From NCBI GenBank assembly GCA_020629715.1, contig JAHDCU010000001.1, positions 1-64,000 of the forward strand: a stretch of DNA of 64,000 nt. Reading direction: 5' to 3'. The stretch comes from Saprospiraceae bacterium (GTDB taxonomy: Bacteria > Bacteroidota > Bacteroidia > Chitinophagales > Saprospiraceae). Position 1 is the stretch's first letter; each line of letters starts with the position of its first letter. Of this stretch, positions 9,272 through 19,180 are shown piece by piece. The translations under genes and the position numbers were made by a program. The notes beneath the pieces are model-generated. The model was not told the DNA's origin. It saw nothing but the letters and a program-made list of their open reading frames with translations, and searched no databases.

Positions 9272-10380
9272 GACTGAATTTTTATTGTCTCAAATCTAGC
9301 TAAAAATTTAGGATCAAAATCAGCACCGTGGCCTGGGGATTCATCCACCGTGACAGTCCAGTCATTATGGTAGACCATTCCTCCGACTATAGGGTCTTCT
9401 GATTGCATCAGCGGGCTATCCAGGTCGTATTCTACTATATTATCCCATGCCATCGCAAAATGTGTCAGAGCAGTAATACCAAGTCTTGTTTCTGAAAACG
9501 AGCCTACCTGACAGTATATATCAGCTCCTTCGGCAATACCGGCAATCTTCATGGCATGATGAATACCTCCTGATTTTCCAAGTTTGATATTGATCCAATC
9601 GATACAGCCATGCGCTATGGCCTGATGAGCATCTACATGCGTAAAGACTATTTCATCCCCCATCAATGGTATAGATGTGCGACTTCTTAAAAGTTGCATA
9701 TCATCATATCGTCCCGCTTTGAGAGGAGCTTCACAGTATTGAATATTATAGTCTTCTAATGAGGTAAGTGCATTGGTTGCTTCATATAGGTTCCAACCTT
9801 GGTTAGCATCTATTCTTATTGGGATCTCAAATCCTATTTCCTCACGTATAGCAGCTATTCTTTTGACATCCTCCATTGCTGGTCTTTTACCTAATTTTAC
9901 CTTCAATATCTCAAATCCATCATCAACAAATACTCGGGCTTTAGCAGCCATACGATCAGCTTCCAAGAGACTTACAGTCATATCGGTTTTGATCTCTTTA
10001 TGTGCATCCCCACCCAAAAATCTAAACAGTGGAAGTCCCACAGATTTACATACCAGGTCGTATAGTGCCATATCAAATGCAGCTTTTATAGAAGCGTTGC
10101 CAGCCAAGGCTTTATCCAATATTGCCATATTTGCTTTGATCTCGTAAGCAGATTTTCCGAGAAGTAGACCCGCTAGATCTTTACCCGCCGCCACGGTACC
10201 CTCTTGTGTCTCTCCGTGAATAGTGCGATATGGACAACACTCTCCTACTCCATAGATACCATCTGCATATATCTTGACAATCGTATTCTTGGCATAATAC
10301 AACGGCCCTTTTGATATCACGAATGGCTCTTTAAGTTTGATTTGAACCGGAGTAATTTCTATTTTATCAATCTTCAACAT
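9268..10380 (-). CDS. Enolase-superfamily enzyme, MLE subgroup (dipeptide epimerase-like)
   Basis: 370 residues. N-terminal capping domain (residues 1-125) and a barrel with the subgroup residues: KxK acid/base (LKVKLG near 160), metal ligands D of IDANQGW, E of CEAPLK and D/E of MGDEIV, and a second Lys in IKLGKSGG. This pattern fits muconate-lactonising-enzyme-like proteins, including L-Ala-D/L-Glu and other dipeptide epimerases; substrate is not determinable by eye. It is coupled to the downstream secreted LVIVD protein by a 4-bp overlap, an unusual pairing of cytosolic enzyme and exported propeller. Confidence 0.85.
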   Translation of the reverse strand: MLKIDKIEITPVQIKLKEPFVISKGPLYYAKNTIVKIYADGIYGVGECCPYRTIHGETQEGTVAAGKDLAGLLLGKSAYEIKANMAILDKALAGNASIKAAFDMALYDLVCKSVGLPLFRFLGGDAHKEIKTDMTVSLLEADRMAAKARVFVDDGFEILKVKLGKRPAMEDVKRIAAIREEIGFEIPIRIDANQGWNLYEATNALTSLEDYNIQYCEAPLKAGRYDDMQLLRSRTSIPLMGDEIVFTHVDAHQAIAHGCIDWINIKLGKSGGIHHAMKIAGIAEGADIYCQVGSFSETRLGITALTHFAMAWDNIVEYDLDSPLMQSEDPIVGGMVYHNDWTVTVDESPGHGADFDPKFLARFETIKIQS

Positions 10381-10565
10381 AGCAGAGATTTTTGAGACTT
10401 GGAGATATTTAAAAATAAGAATTTTATAGAATCACAGCATCATCAGACATAGTCCATATTATTCGTATTAGAGTTTATTTCCAACAACTCATACAAATAC
10501 CTTTCTTGATATCATGAACATTCAAGCTCTAAACAATGTACAGTTACTATAAAGAATAATCAAAA

Positions 10566-11456
10566 ATGAAAAACCATAGTTACCTTCTCATATGCCTACT
10601 CTCTTTACTCCAATCTTCTTGTGAAAGTCAAACCAGTCAGGCTGAACCTAAATTTAATATGGTGAGTGATGAAGCTAAAAAGTATTGGTATGATGGGAAA
10701 GCAGAAATAAACAGCTATGATCTTGAGCAGGTCAGATATGGCAAAATTCGTCAAGGGAAGGCTGTATTAATATTTGTTACAGAACCATTTAGCAAAGTAA
10801 ATTATACTAAAGCTGACCAAAGCGCTGCGGATAATTTATCAGTTTTAAAATGCAATTCCACAAAGTCCTTTCTGACAGGTATTTATCCATATCAGATGAT
10901 GACTAGTTCTTTTATTCCTTTCGAAAAGCCTAATACAAGCTTGAAAGTGACGAGTTCTATCCAAGAGTGGTGTGGACAGACTTATATGCATTTAGTGAAT
11001 AAAAAAGGAACTTTTGAGATCGACTACAATTCATATTTCCAACATGAAAGTTTTCAGAAAAAAAATATGAAAGACGCTCTACTTGAAGATGATATTTTCA
11101 GCATTATAAGGCTAGATCATAAAAGTATTAAACACGGAACTCATAAGATGATACCAAGCTTTTTTTACTTAGCATTAAAGCATAAGGACGTAAAATCTTA
11201 TGAAGCCGTTATATCCATAGTCGATCACGACTCTACTACAAAAAATCTAAGTATTGCATATCCGGCACTCAAACGTACCGTACAAGTTAGATACGAAAAT
11301 AAATTTCCTTTTACTATCTTGAATTGGGTAGAAAGCTATCCTGAGAATGGCCAAATGATGACCACAAAAGCTAGCCTAATAAGAAGTATGCAGAGCGACT
11401 ATTGGAATAAAAGCCAACCTCAAGATACTATACTCCGGCAAAATCTTGGTTTATAG
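10566..11456 (+). CDS. Lipoprotein of unknown function
   Basis: 296 residues with an SPII signal ending LLQSSCES. Conserved-looking features include KYWYDGKAEINSYDL early on, SVLKCNSTKSFLTGIYPY mid-protein and QEWCGQTY. Homologues of this type in Bacteroidota are, as I recall, often labelled septum formation inhibitor Maf. The sequence has no Maf nucleotide-pyrophosphatase motif, so I treat that label as an annotation artefact. Preceded by 185 bp with no gene or clear signal; convergent with lpdA. Confidence 0.7.
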   Translation: MKNHSYLLICLLSLLQSSCESQTSQAEPKFNMVSDEAKKYWYDGKAEINSYDLEQVRYGKIRQGKAVLIFVTEPFSKVNYTKADQSAADNLSVLKCNSTKSFLTGIYPYQMMTSSFIPFEKPNTSLKVTSSIQEWCGQTYMHLVNKKGTFEIDYNSYFQHESFQKKNMKDALLEDDIFSIIRLDHKSIKHGTHKMIPSFFYLALKHKDVKSYEAVISIVDHDSTTKNLSIAYPALKRTVQVRYENKFPFTILNWVESYPENGQMMTTKASLIRSMQSDYWNKSQPQDTILRQNLGL

Positions 11457-11476
11457 TTTTTACACTATTCTAAGAC

Positions 11477-12889
11477 CTAGATATGCATCGCTCTATCTCC
11501 CGTTGCAGCCATGGCTGCTTCTTTGACAGCTTCTGTATATGTAGGATGAGGATGACATATACGAGCCATATCCTCAGCACTTGCCCTAAATTCCATTAGA
11601 GCTACAGCTTCCATAATAACATCAGCAACTCTTGCTCCTACCATATGTACACCAAGAAGTTCGTCCGTCTCTTTATGTGCTAGTACCTTAATCATACCCT
11701 CGGTATCCATACTTGCTCTTGCTCTACCCAATGCTTTGAATGGAAACTTACCTGATTTATACGGAATACCTTCTTCCTTGAGTTGTCCCTCCGTCTTACC
11801 GACTGCTGATACTTCTGGCCACGTATATACTACTCCAGGAATCAAATTATAATCAATATGAGGCTTTTGACCTGCAAGGTATTCTGCGACATAAACTCCC
11901 TCATCCTCTGCCTTATGGGCTAACATGGCTCCTGCTACGACATCACCAATAGCGAATACTCCTGAGACATTAGTTTCTAGATGATGGTTAGTTTTTACTC
12001 GACCTCTTTCATCAAGCTCTACACCTATGTTTTCCAATCCAAGACCCTCTGTATAAGGACGTCTTCCGATAGCGATTAGACAATAATCAGCTTTGATATC
12101 AAACGATTCTTCGCTATCTCTTTTTTGGACAGAAACCGTCGTTGAAGTTTTCGTAGCTTTTACATCCACGACTTTATGTTTTAGATGAAATTTCACTCCT
12201 ATTTTCTTCAATGATCTCTGTAGCTCCTTACTACAATCTTTGTCCATTCCTGCTATGATACGGTCTTGAAATTCTACAACTTCTACCTCCGTACCTAATC
12301 TTGCAAATACAGATCCTAGTTCCAACCCAATCACTCCTCCTCCGATCACTACCATACGTTTAGGCAGTTTCGTGATATTTAGAGCTTCTGTAGAGGTAAT
12401 GACTCGATTTTTATCATAGTTAAACGCTGCAGGAGTTATAGGCTTTGACCCTGTTGCTATAATCGTCTTTCCAGCAGAAATGGTTTGCTCCTTCCCGTCA
12501 GAGCTGGTGATTTTGATCGTATTGGCGTCTACAAAAGAACCAACTCCAGTAAAAACAGTGATTTTATTTTTCTTCATGAGAAACTCAACACCCGAACAGG
12601 TCTGAGATACGACGTCTGATTTCCTCTTAATCATTTGGGCAAGGTCCACTTTCAATCCAGAGAGCTTGATACCGTGCTCCTCAAATGTATGAGAAGCATT
12701 GTAGAAATGCTCTGAAGAATCTAAAAGTGCCTTGGAGGGTATACAACCTACGTTGAGACAGGTGCCTCCGAGCGTATTATACTTTTCAATAATGGCTGTT
12801 GTCATCCCTAATTGCGCTGCTCTGATGGCCGCAACATATCCTCCTGGACCTGATCCTATTACTACTAAGTCGAATTTCTGATCTGACAT
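11477..12889 (-). CDS. lpdA: Dihydrolipoyl dehydrogenase (E3)
   Basis: 470 residues, full length. FAD-binding GSGPGGYVAA near residues 12-21, redox disulphide CLNVGC (Cys44 and Cys49), NAD-binding GGGVIGLELGSVFARLG near residue 180, the second FAD site (FAIGDVV) and the C-terminal HPHPTYTE catalytic His-Glu pair. Reoxidises lipoamide in pyruvate, 2-oxoglutarate or branched-chain dehydrogenase complexes or the glycine cleavage system. No E1 or E2 gene is nearby. It lies 34 bp downstream of ricT on the same strand. Confidence 0.97.
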   Translation of the reverse strand: MSDQKFDLVVIGSGPGGYVAAIRAAQLGMTTAIIEKYNTLGGTCLNVGCIPSKALLDSSEHFYNASHTFEEHGIKLSGLKVDLAQMIKRKSDVVSQTCSGVEFLMKKNKITVFTGVGSFVDANTIKITSSDGKEQTISAGKTIIATGSKPITPAAFNYDKNRVITSTEALNITKLPKRMVVIGGGVIGLELGSVFARLGTEVEVVEFQDRIIAGMDKDCSKELQRSLKKIGVKFHLKHKVVDVKATKTSTTVSVQKRDSEESFDIKADYCLIAIGRRPYTEGLGLENIGVELDERGRVKTNHHLETNVSGVFAIGDVVAGAMLAHKAEDEGVYVAEYLAGQKPHIDYNLIPGVVYTWPEVSAVGKTEGQLKEEGIPYKSGKFPFKALGRARASMDTEGMIKVLAHKETDELLGVHMVGARVADVIMEAVALMEFRASAEDMARICHPHPTYTEAVKEAAMAATGDRAMHI

Positions 12890-12923
12890 GTATTGATGTA
12901 TTTTAGATATCTATAACGATAGG

Positions 12924-14357
12924 CTAATTGGATGGTTTTTGGCCACCATTATTTTCATTATTTCTGCCTCTGTTAGATTTTTTATTTCTATGATTTCTTG
13001 ATTTATTGGTCTTTTTTACGGGCCGATCATCCCAAGATGGTGCATTAGATTTGGCATTGTTCGTCTTATCCGACTTTGGATTTGAATTTTTTTGTCGGTT
13101 TTCAGATTTGCTATTATGCTCCTTTTTACGTTTGACTTCTTGATTACGCTTAGGATCTGATTGACCTTTATCTTCTTCCTGCGCTCTATCATTACCCTGA
13201 CCTTTTCTCCTATTCTTTGGTCGTCTTTTTTTATTCCTTTTATTGGGACGTCTTCTCTTTTTGACTGATGGTAGTTCTATCTCACCTGTCACATCGGCAA
13301 ATTCTAGTTCGACATCATCTTCATCGATCTGAGGCACAATCTGTACAGATCTTAGATCTACTGGTTTTTCACCTCTCTTATTCATGGCTAGTATCTCCTT
13401 CACCCGCTCCTTATCTAAAGCAACGACCGGACCACGACCTCGCTCCAGCTGTATGGTATAATACATGATACCTTTGAAAATATCTGTCTTTAGGAGTATA
13501 GCTTTACCTGCTTCTGTACGAAGACTATCGGCATGTTTAGGAAAATGACTGAGCGCTTCCATATACGTATCTAGTTCGTAATTTAGGCAACACTTCAATC
13601 TACCGCATTGCCCAGAGAGCTTTACTTGATTAATTGCTATATTTTGGTATCTCGCAGCAGTGGTAGTCACAGACTTAAAATCGCTCAACCATGTAGAACA
13701 GCAGAGCTCTCTTCCACAAGCACCGATACCACCTATACGAGCAGATTCTTGCCGAGCACCGATCTGTCTCATTTCTATCTTTATTCTGAACTCTTTGGCA
13801 TAAGATCTTACAAGTTCTCTAAAATCTACTCTACCCTCTGCTGTATAGTAAAAAGTTGCTTTTCTCTTATCTCCTTGATATTGAACATCCCCAAGTTTCA
13901 TATCTAATCCAAGCGTACGAGCTATAACTCTAGCTTTGACCATGGTTGTTTTTTCAAGGTCTCTCGCCTCTTTCAATCTATCCAGATCTCTTTGATTAGC
14001 TTTACGAAGTACCTTGAGACTTATTCGATCTTCGGTGACTTTTCTCTTTTTCATTTGAAGTCTTACGAGTTCACCGCTTAAGGTGATAAGGCCAACGTCA
14101 TGTCCGCTCGTACTTTCCACAACCACCATATCACCCGTGACTAGTTGTTTTTCAGGGCTTAGATGATAAAATTCCTTGGTTGCTCCATTTTTAAAACTTA
14201 CTTCAGCAAACTGATATCCAGTAGGGTCATTTAACTCTTGGTCGCTCAACCAATCGTAGGTATTCCTACGATTACAACCTCCAGAAGAACAATGTCCTTT
14301 ATTTCCACAGCCATCAGGATTAGAACCTCCCGATGAACCACATGATGCGCATCCCAT
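12924..14357 (-). CDS. ricT: PSP1-domain protein, RicT (YaaT) family
   Basis: 477 residues. The first 30 are Cys/Gly/Ser-rich (CASCGSSGG and CGNKGHCSSGGC). The PSP1 core spans roughly 60-300 and has the family's conserved Cys cluster (GIGACGRELCCSTWL, then GRLKCCLNYE), known in Bacillus RicT to bind Fe-S clusters. The last about 130 residues are a low-complexity basic tail rich in Lys, Asn and Arg, suggesting RNA or ribosome contact. In B. subtilis ricT also sits next to holB, as here; its partners RicA and RicF and RNase Y are not in this window. Confidence 0.85.
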   Translation of the reverse strand: MGCASCGSSGGSNPDGCGNKGHCSSGGCNRRNTYDWLSDQELNDPTGYQFAEVSFKNGATKEFYHLSPEKQLVTGDMVVVESTSGHDVGLITLSGELVRLQMKKRKVTEDRISLKVLRKANQRDLDRLKEARDLEKTTMVKARVIARTLGLDMKLGDVQYQGDKRKATFYYTAEGRVDFRELVRSYAKEFRIKIEMRQIGARQESARIGGIGACGRELCCSTWLSDFKSVTTTAARYQNIAINQVKLSGQCGRLKCCLNYELDTYMEALSHFPKHADSLRTEAGKAILLKTDIFKGIMYYTIQLERGRGPVVALDKERVKEILAMNKRGEKPVDLRSVQIVPQIDEDDVELEFADVTGEIELPSVKKRRRPNKRNKKRRPKNRRKGQGNDRAQEEDKGQSDPKRNQEVKRKKEHNSKSENRQKNSNPKSDKTNNAKSNAPSWDDRPVKKTNKSRNHRNKKSNRGRNNENNGGQKPSN

Positions 14358-14428
14358 CTTATATATATTTATGCAAATAAAAATTATTTGCTAATCATTA
14401 AATAAGGTAGCGGTATTGCGTAAAATGA

Positions 14429-15556
14429 TTATTGTTTTCTCATGATATCACCTACGATAATACTGCTTGAGAGTAATGCCAATTTCATATTTGCATTACG
14501 TGACATTAAAGTTACTAAAGAATCTAACTCCTTTGTTATATATTCAATTTTATCATATGAAATAATTTGCTGCATCTTCATCGCATTACCCTTTTGTGAT
14601 GAATCGATCCGCATTTCATAATTCTGATCATGCAACCATATATGATATTCTCTAAAAAATGACAATCCACTCGTCAAGAATAGCTCTAGTACATCTTTTC
14701 CTTGGCCTACCATTGCCGCGATCCAGTCTACGATATTTTGAGGATGAGATCCAGCTTGATATGAAAGCCTCAGCCATTGCAATAAATCTTCAGAAAAATC
14801 TTTTGCTGATGACTCTAAAAACTGAAGAGCAAGTCCACAGTTTCCATCAGCTAGTTTGACGACTTTTTCAATAGTCTCAGGATCGAATACATTCTTTTCT
14901 ATGAGGTATGTATTCAACGCTTGATCCTCTACTGGTAGTAATTTAAAAATCTGACATCTCGAGGTGATGGTTACGAGGAGTCGTTCAATAGCCGCTGAAA
15001 CCAAAATAATTTTGGTGTTTTCTGGAGGTTCTTCTATGAGCTTCAGAAGTCTATTAGACTCCTTACCCAAATATTCGGGAAGCCAGATGATCTGAACCTT
15101 GTATCTACCTTCGAATGCCTTTAAACTCAGCTTTTGTATGATTTCATTACATTCTTTGGTGTTGATATTTAGCGATTTATTGTCAGCACCAATCCAACTT
15201 ACCCAATCTTGATGATCGAAATATTGTTTTTTTTGAATGATTGATCTCCAGGGAGCCAAAAAATCTTTGCTTGTTGTTTCATCTCGTTTTTTATCCGCTT
15301 TTTTCACAACAGGGAAAGCAAAGTGAGTATCGGGATGTATTAATTTAAATGATTTGGAGCAAGACTTGCATTTACCACATGCCTTACCTAGACCTTCATC
15401 ACAGTGTAGGGCTGCGGCAATATTAATGGCCATACTCAACCCACCAAATCCTGGATCACCGGAAAGCAACAAAGCATGAGGCAGACGATCATTACGTATC
15501 ATTTCCACAAGCGATAACTTTAACTTTCTCTGACCTGGTATTTGATAATCAATCAT
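14429..15556 (-). CDS. holB: DNA polymerase III delta-prime subunit
   Basis: 375 residues. AAA+ clamp-loader fold: N-terminal LLSGDPGFGG replaces a canonical P-loop and lacks the Lys, as expected for a subunit that need not bind ATP; a zinc knuckle CGKCKSC follows; EEPPENT and SRCQIFKL are the sensor/SRC region, placing the Arg of SRC for ATPase activation in neighbouring DnaX. C-terminal helical collar domain. 71 bp upstream of ricT on the same strand, a pairing also seen in Firmicutes. Confidence 0.85.
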   Translation of the reverse strand: MIDYQIPGQRKLKLSLVEMIRNDRLPHALLLSGDPGFGGLSMAINIAAALHCDEGLGKACGKCKSCSKSFKLIHPDTHFAFPVVKKADKKRDETTSKDFLAPWRSIIQKKQYFDHQDWVSWIGADNKSLNINTKECNEIIQKLSLKAFEGRYKVQIIWLPEYLGKESNRLLKLIEEPPENTKIILVSAAIERLLVTITSRCQIFKLLPVEDQALNTYLIEKNVFDPETIEKVVKLADGNCGLALQFLESSAKDFSEDLLQWLRLSYQAGSHPQNIVDWIAAMVGQGKDVLELFLTSGLSFFREYHIWLHDQNYEMRIDSSQKGNAMKMQQIISYDKIEYITKELDSLVTLMSRNANMKLALLSSSIIVGDIMRKQ

Positions 15557-15632
15557 AAAACGTCGATTTCATATTCAAATGTAAAAACAATCGTCGAGTA
15601 TGATCGTTTGGTCTTTGATTTAACAATAAAAT

Positions 15633-16043
15633 ATGAGAGTTTCTATAATAAGAAAGGCCCATTTCAATGCGGCACATCGTTTACATCTAAGGGGTTGGTC
15701 TGATGAAAAAAATGCCGAGGTTTTTGGATTGTGCAATAGCCCACATTACCATGGTCATAATTATGATCTTGAAGTCAAATTAACAGGTGAAACAGACCCT
15801 GTCACTGGCTATCTCATGGACCTCAAAGACTTAAGTGATATAATTAAAGAGGAAGTCGAACAACGTTTTGATCATAAAAATCTTAATCTTGACACTGAAG
15901 AATTTAAAGATCTTAATCCAACCACGGAAAACTTTGCGTTTGTTATCTATCAGCTCTTACGTGCTAGGTTAGATCCTAAGTATGATATTAAAATTAGACT
16001 TTGGGAAACGCCACGAAATAGCGTGGAGTATCCTGCTGACTAG
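15633..16043 (+). CDS. queD: 6-carboxytetrahydropterin synthase / 6-pyruvoyl tetrahydropterin synthase family
   Basis: 136 residues. Zinc ligands are visible as FNAAHRL near residue 10 (first His) and HYHGHNY near residues 38-44 (two His). The catalytic region FDHKNLNLD follows, then the Glu of PTTENFA and a final RLWETPRNSVEY. In bacteria this family usually makes 6-carboxytetrahydropterin in the queuosine/deazapurine pathway, which fits queG at 3132; a tetrahydrobiopterin role cannot be excluded. It is divergent from holB and ends before a strong bidirectional terminator. Confidence 0.85.
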   Translation: MRVSIIRKAHFNAAHRLHLRGWSDEKNAEVFGLCNSPHYHGHNYDLEVKLTGETDPVTGYLMDLKDLSDIIKEEVEQRFDHKNLNLDTEEFKDLNPTTENFAFVIYQLLRARLDPKYDIKIRLWETPRNSVEYPAD

Positions 16044-16113
16044 AAAAATTGATTCATGTCATACTAAACACAATTACCTGTAAATAGGTAAAATGTGTAT
16101 AGTCCGATTATAA

Positions 16114-16148
16114 AAAAAGGCTAATCTAAAATTTAGATTAGCCTTTTT
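16114..16148. terminator. Bidirectional intrinsic terminator
   Basis: A perfect 17-bp inverted repeat (AAAAAGGCTAATCTAAA and its complement) around one base, with A- and T-tracts at its ends. It serves both queD (plus) and the convergent T9SS protein gene (minus). Confidence 0.9.
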
Positions 16149-16167
16149 AATTTTATTTGAAATATTG

Positions 16168-16854
16168 CTATCTCTTACTAAGACGCAATACTTTTCTCAT
16201 TTTCCCATCCTCGTCAAACATCCTCACCATGTATATTCCACGTGGAAGGTCAGATACATTATGACCTCTACCTCCAATATGGGTATTTTCATAGACCTTT
16301 TTACCTAGAACGTTATGTACGCTTATCATGGCTACTCCATCATCTTCAGATATCTGAAATAAATCATTGGTCGGATTAGGATACACATTTATATCATCAA
16401 AACTAATATCTACAGCATTGCTTGGATCCATAACAGAAATAGCTACAGGAAAATCAGCAAATACATCCGCCTGATCAGCAGAAGAGAAAAATGACATTCT
16501 TATATCTTCCACGGCTTCAACTCCGTTAGGTGCAATTTTCAATGTACATAAAAAAGACTCCCCAGCTGCAAATTCATTGGGCTTCGAAGTAGGTGCGGCT
16601 TCTACTCCAAATGCGTAACACGTTACTTTATCACAGAAGGAAAACTCCCATGCATCAGGAATAGATTGACGATCTAAAATCCATAATGCACTCAATGGAC
16701 CATTAGTTACGTTAGTAAGCTTGATGTATACATCAAAATCTTCTTCTGTAGGTAATCCAGATAAATTTATTTCATCGGGCTCTACTAGAAGCTCTTGAGC
16801 GGTCACTCCACCGCCGAAGATTAATAAAAACAGAAAAAGTAAATTTGCTTTCAT
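16168..16854 (-). CDS. Secreted protein with T9SS sorting domain
   Basis: About 228 residues from the ATG at 16854; an in-frame start at 16869 adds five residues before the signal peptide (LLFLFLLIFGGGVTAQ). The mature region (about 20-140) looks like an immunoglobulin-like beta-sandwich with three Cys, resembling secreted domains that accompany Omp28-type proteins. Residues about 150-228 are a type A sorting domain (DINVYPNPTND, GRGHNVSDLPRGIYMV). The minus-strand neighbour at 17005 is another T9SS cargo and the two may be functionally related. Confidence 0.75.
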   Translation of the reverse strand: MKANLLFLFLLIFGGGVTAQELLVEPDEINLSGLPTEEDFDVYIKLTNVTNGPLSALWILDRQSIPDAWEFSFCDKVTCYAFGVEAAPTSKPNEFAAGESFLCTLKIAPNGVEAVEDIRMSFFSSADQADVFADFPVAISVMDPSNAVDISFDDINVYPNPTNDLFQISEDDGVAMISVHNVLGKKVYENTHIGGRGHNVSDLPRGIYMVRMFDEDGKMRKVLRLSKR

Positions 16855-16944
16855 ATACGCAATTTTCACTAAGATATGATCTTTTCTTACAATAAGAGCA
16901 ATATTTTATAGTTAAGAGTTCGTTATTGTCGGATGAAAATCAAA

Positions 16945-16974
16945 AAGCCCCGAAATGATAGCATTTCAGGGCTT
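16945..16974 (-). terminator. Intrinsic terminator downstream of the Omp28-like gene
   Basis: Stem AAGCCC-GAAATG / CATTTC-GGGCTT with one C-A mismatch and a 4-nt loop; read on the minus strand it is followed by a T-rich run. Confidence 0.85.
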
Positions 16975-17004
16975 AAATTTTATTGTAAGATCATCTAACT
17001 AATA

Positions 17005-18948
17005 TTAGTCGATCACTACTAGCTTTCTAGTTATCGCATCAGCATCCACGTTAATGATTACGTTGTAAATACCTGCGCTCATATCAACAGTTTCAAGTCT
17101 TAATTGAGTAGAACCATTTTGAGTACCATAAGATTGAGAGCTTACTAATCTTCCTACCTGATCAACAACTTGAACATTAATATTTGCGGCCTCTTCTAGG
17201 CTCAAATCTATAAGTGCAAAATCTGTAGCTGGATTAGGCGAAATTGAACTTACCGAAGCTTCAAGTTTATTTGTATTAGTCACCGCTTTTACTTCGATAT
17301 TGTCTATGTATAGCATATCGCCCCATGCAGAAGTCATTTTCATTCTTACGATGATATCAGATCCAGCATAAGCACTTAGGTCAACTTCATTACTTACCCA
17401 GTCTCCACTAGAAGCAATGAAATATGCATTGTTTTGATTTAACTCCGTAGCAGTTGCAAGGGCTGATCCTGACTTATCCCAAACTGTTGTAAATGTTTCT
17501 CCACAATCAGTAGAAATTTGCATCTCCAATCTATCATTAGAACCGCCCCATGTTGTAAATGCATGGTCAAAAGTCAAGGTAGAAGATTCGCTGACATTAT
17601 GCTGCGTCAAGACATCTATGGTACCTACTGCATCAAGACTAGCAGGATTCCAGTTCCAATAGTTGATCATAAGCGCATTTTCAGATTCTCCAAATGCACC
17701 AAAACTTCCTACATCACCAAATGCAGCAGAGTTTACCGCTATACCCATAAGACCTAAATTTGGTAAATCGCCTAGCATATTTGCTGGTCTAGCACCTATC
17801 TCTGTACTCTCAATATCCTCTAAGATTTGATCCATAGGAAGAGTTGCTTTTCCAATCTGTACAGGCGCCGTTTGGTTATTTCTCGGAGTTACGTCCGCTG
17901 TAGTACTAGAAAGGACGTACTCGACTGTGTTGTTACCTGGTGCCAATTCTATTGTACCAAAATTAATAGTCTCAGTTTGTCCATCAGCAATGACACCACT
18001 TACACTCTCTGTGGCTTGAACAGTACCATTCAATACAAAATCAACCGTTACATTTTCCGCATCTAGACCAGTAGTACTGACTATTGCACTTGCATTGTAA
18101 TCGTAATCACATAATCCTCCTGCAGAACTACCGAATGAAGAAATGCTTAAGTCTGTAGCAGAATCAACCTCTTTAGCGTGACTAACACCGCCATTCACTA
18201 CAGATCGATCATCATCATTTTGAACCCATGCCACCACAGCAAGATTTCTTAAATCATATGAAGTAGATGGTACATCCACATCCGTAAAATCAATCATCAT
18301 TGATGCTCCTGGCATAATCATTCCCACATCCTGACCAGCAGCGGTGGTAAGAAAGCTCTTCATCACATATTCGAAATCTACGATAGAAGTAGATCCTGGA
18401 GGTGAATCCCATGAAATAATTTCTTCTACAAATGCAACACGTAGTTTATCATTAGCAAGATCATAAGCAGTGGCGCCATCGTTAGTCAATGTTACTGTAA
18501 CCGTCCCAGTTGCAAGATTATCAGCAAGTACATGGTCTACACCTACCGAAATTGGAGCACCTGAGTTATAGCTTCCATCAATATTAGCTTGAGTGATAAG
18601 CTCGGGAAAAACGGGACCAGTAGGCACAAATCCATCTACCAATACAGAAGGTACACCCGTTACACCATAATAGTCAACCCTAGTCTGCACATCAGCTTGA
18701 TTATCCTCATTCATTGGGTCTACACCAGGCCAAGAAGTCTGATATCTAATCTGTACGACTTTATCTTCGTTAGCTATAAGAGTTGCATTTAGCTGGGGAG
18801 TACTAGTCTCACATGGAGGACAACTTGCTTGTGTAAATTCCTCAACAAATACCATGCGCTGAGATTGCGCATTCATGTTAAGAGAACCAAGCAGTAAAAC
18901 TGCAAAGGCAAAAGAAAAAGAAAAACTTGAAAGTAGATTTCGTTTCAT
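17005..18948 (-). CDS. Omp28-related thioredoxin-like protein with T9SS sorting domain
   Basis: 647 residues with a signal peptide (to NMNAQ). Residues about 30-130 form a thioredoxin-like Omp28 domain: VEEFTQASCPPCE carries a CxxC active site and YGVTGVPSVLVDG the cis-Pro loop. Middle domains are beta-sandwiches (CARDB-like stretches with NNTVEY and ATPRNNQ-type patterns) and a jelly-roll-like MAM/carbohydrate-binding segment (about 380-555). The C-terminus is a type A sorting domain (SISPNPATDFALIDL to RKLVVID). A surface redox or adhesion role is inferred. Confidence 0.85.
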   Translation of the reverse strand: MKRNLLSSFSFSFAFAVLLLGSLNMNAQSQRMVFVEEFTQASCPPCETSTPQLNATLIANEDKVVQIRYQTSWPGVDPMNEDNQADVQTRVDYYGVTGVPSVLVDGFVPTGPVFPELITQANIDGSYNSGAPISVGVDHVLADNLATGTVTVTLTNDGATAYDLANDKLRVAFVEEIISWDSPPGSTSIVDFEYVMKSFLTTAAGQDVGMIMPGASMMIDFTDVDVPSTSYDLRNLAVVAWVQNDDDRSVVNGGVSHAKEVDSATDLSISSFGSSAGGLCDYDYNASAIVSTTGLDAENVTVDFVLNGTVQATESVSGVIADGQTETINFGTIELAPGNNTVEYVLSSTTADVTPRNNQTAPVQIGKATLPMDQILEDIESTEIGARPANMLGDLPNLGLMGIAVNSAAFGDVGSFGAFGESENALMINYWNWNPASLDAVGTIDVLTQHNVSESSTLTFDHAFTTWGGSNDRLEMQISTDCGETFTTVWDKSGSALATATELNQNNAYFIASSGDWVSNEVDLSAYAGSDIIVRMKMTSAWGDMLYIDNIEVKAVTNTNKLEASVSSISPNPATDFALIDLSLEEAANINVQVVDQVGRLVSSQSYGTQNGSTQLRLETVDMSAGIYNVIINVDADAITRKLVVID

Positions 18949-19180
18949 ATTACTGTTTTAAGAAAAATTTTAATCAAATAATTGCCTGAATATAGGCATT
19001 ATGAAAACTTCTCAAATAAAGAAACTATAAAAAAAGTGTCTGTTCAGAGACTTGCGATTTTTTGAGATTAATTTTGATCACCGATTTATTGCTTTTTATT
19101 CGCTTCGTTTCGATCAAAAATTATTAGATATTGCATTATTGAAAGATTTCAAAAATCATAGACAAAACACTTGGAATTAA

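Noticed and set aside
10566-11456. Septum formation inhibitor Maf
   Set aside because: Similar proteins often carry this label, but this is a lipoprotein without the Maf nucleotide pyrophosphatase motif.
18949-19180. Small RNA or leader ahead of purU
   Set aside because: Only a weak TGCCT/AGGCA stem and no T-run; nothing supportable.
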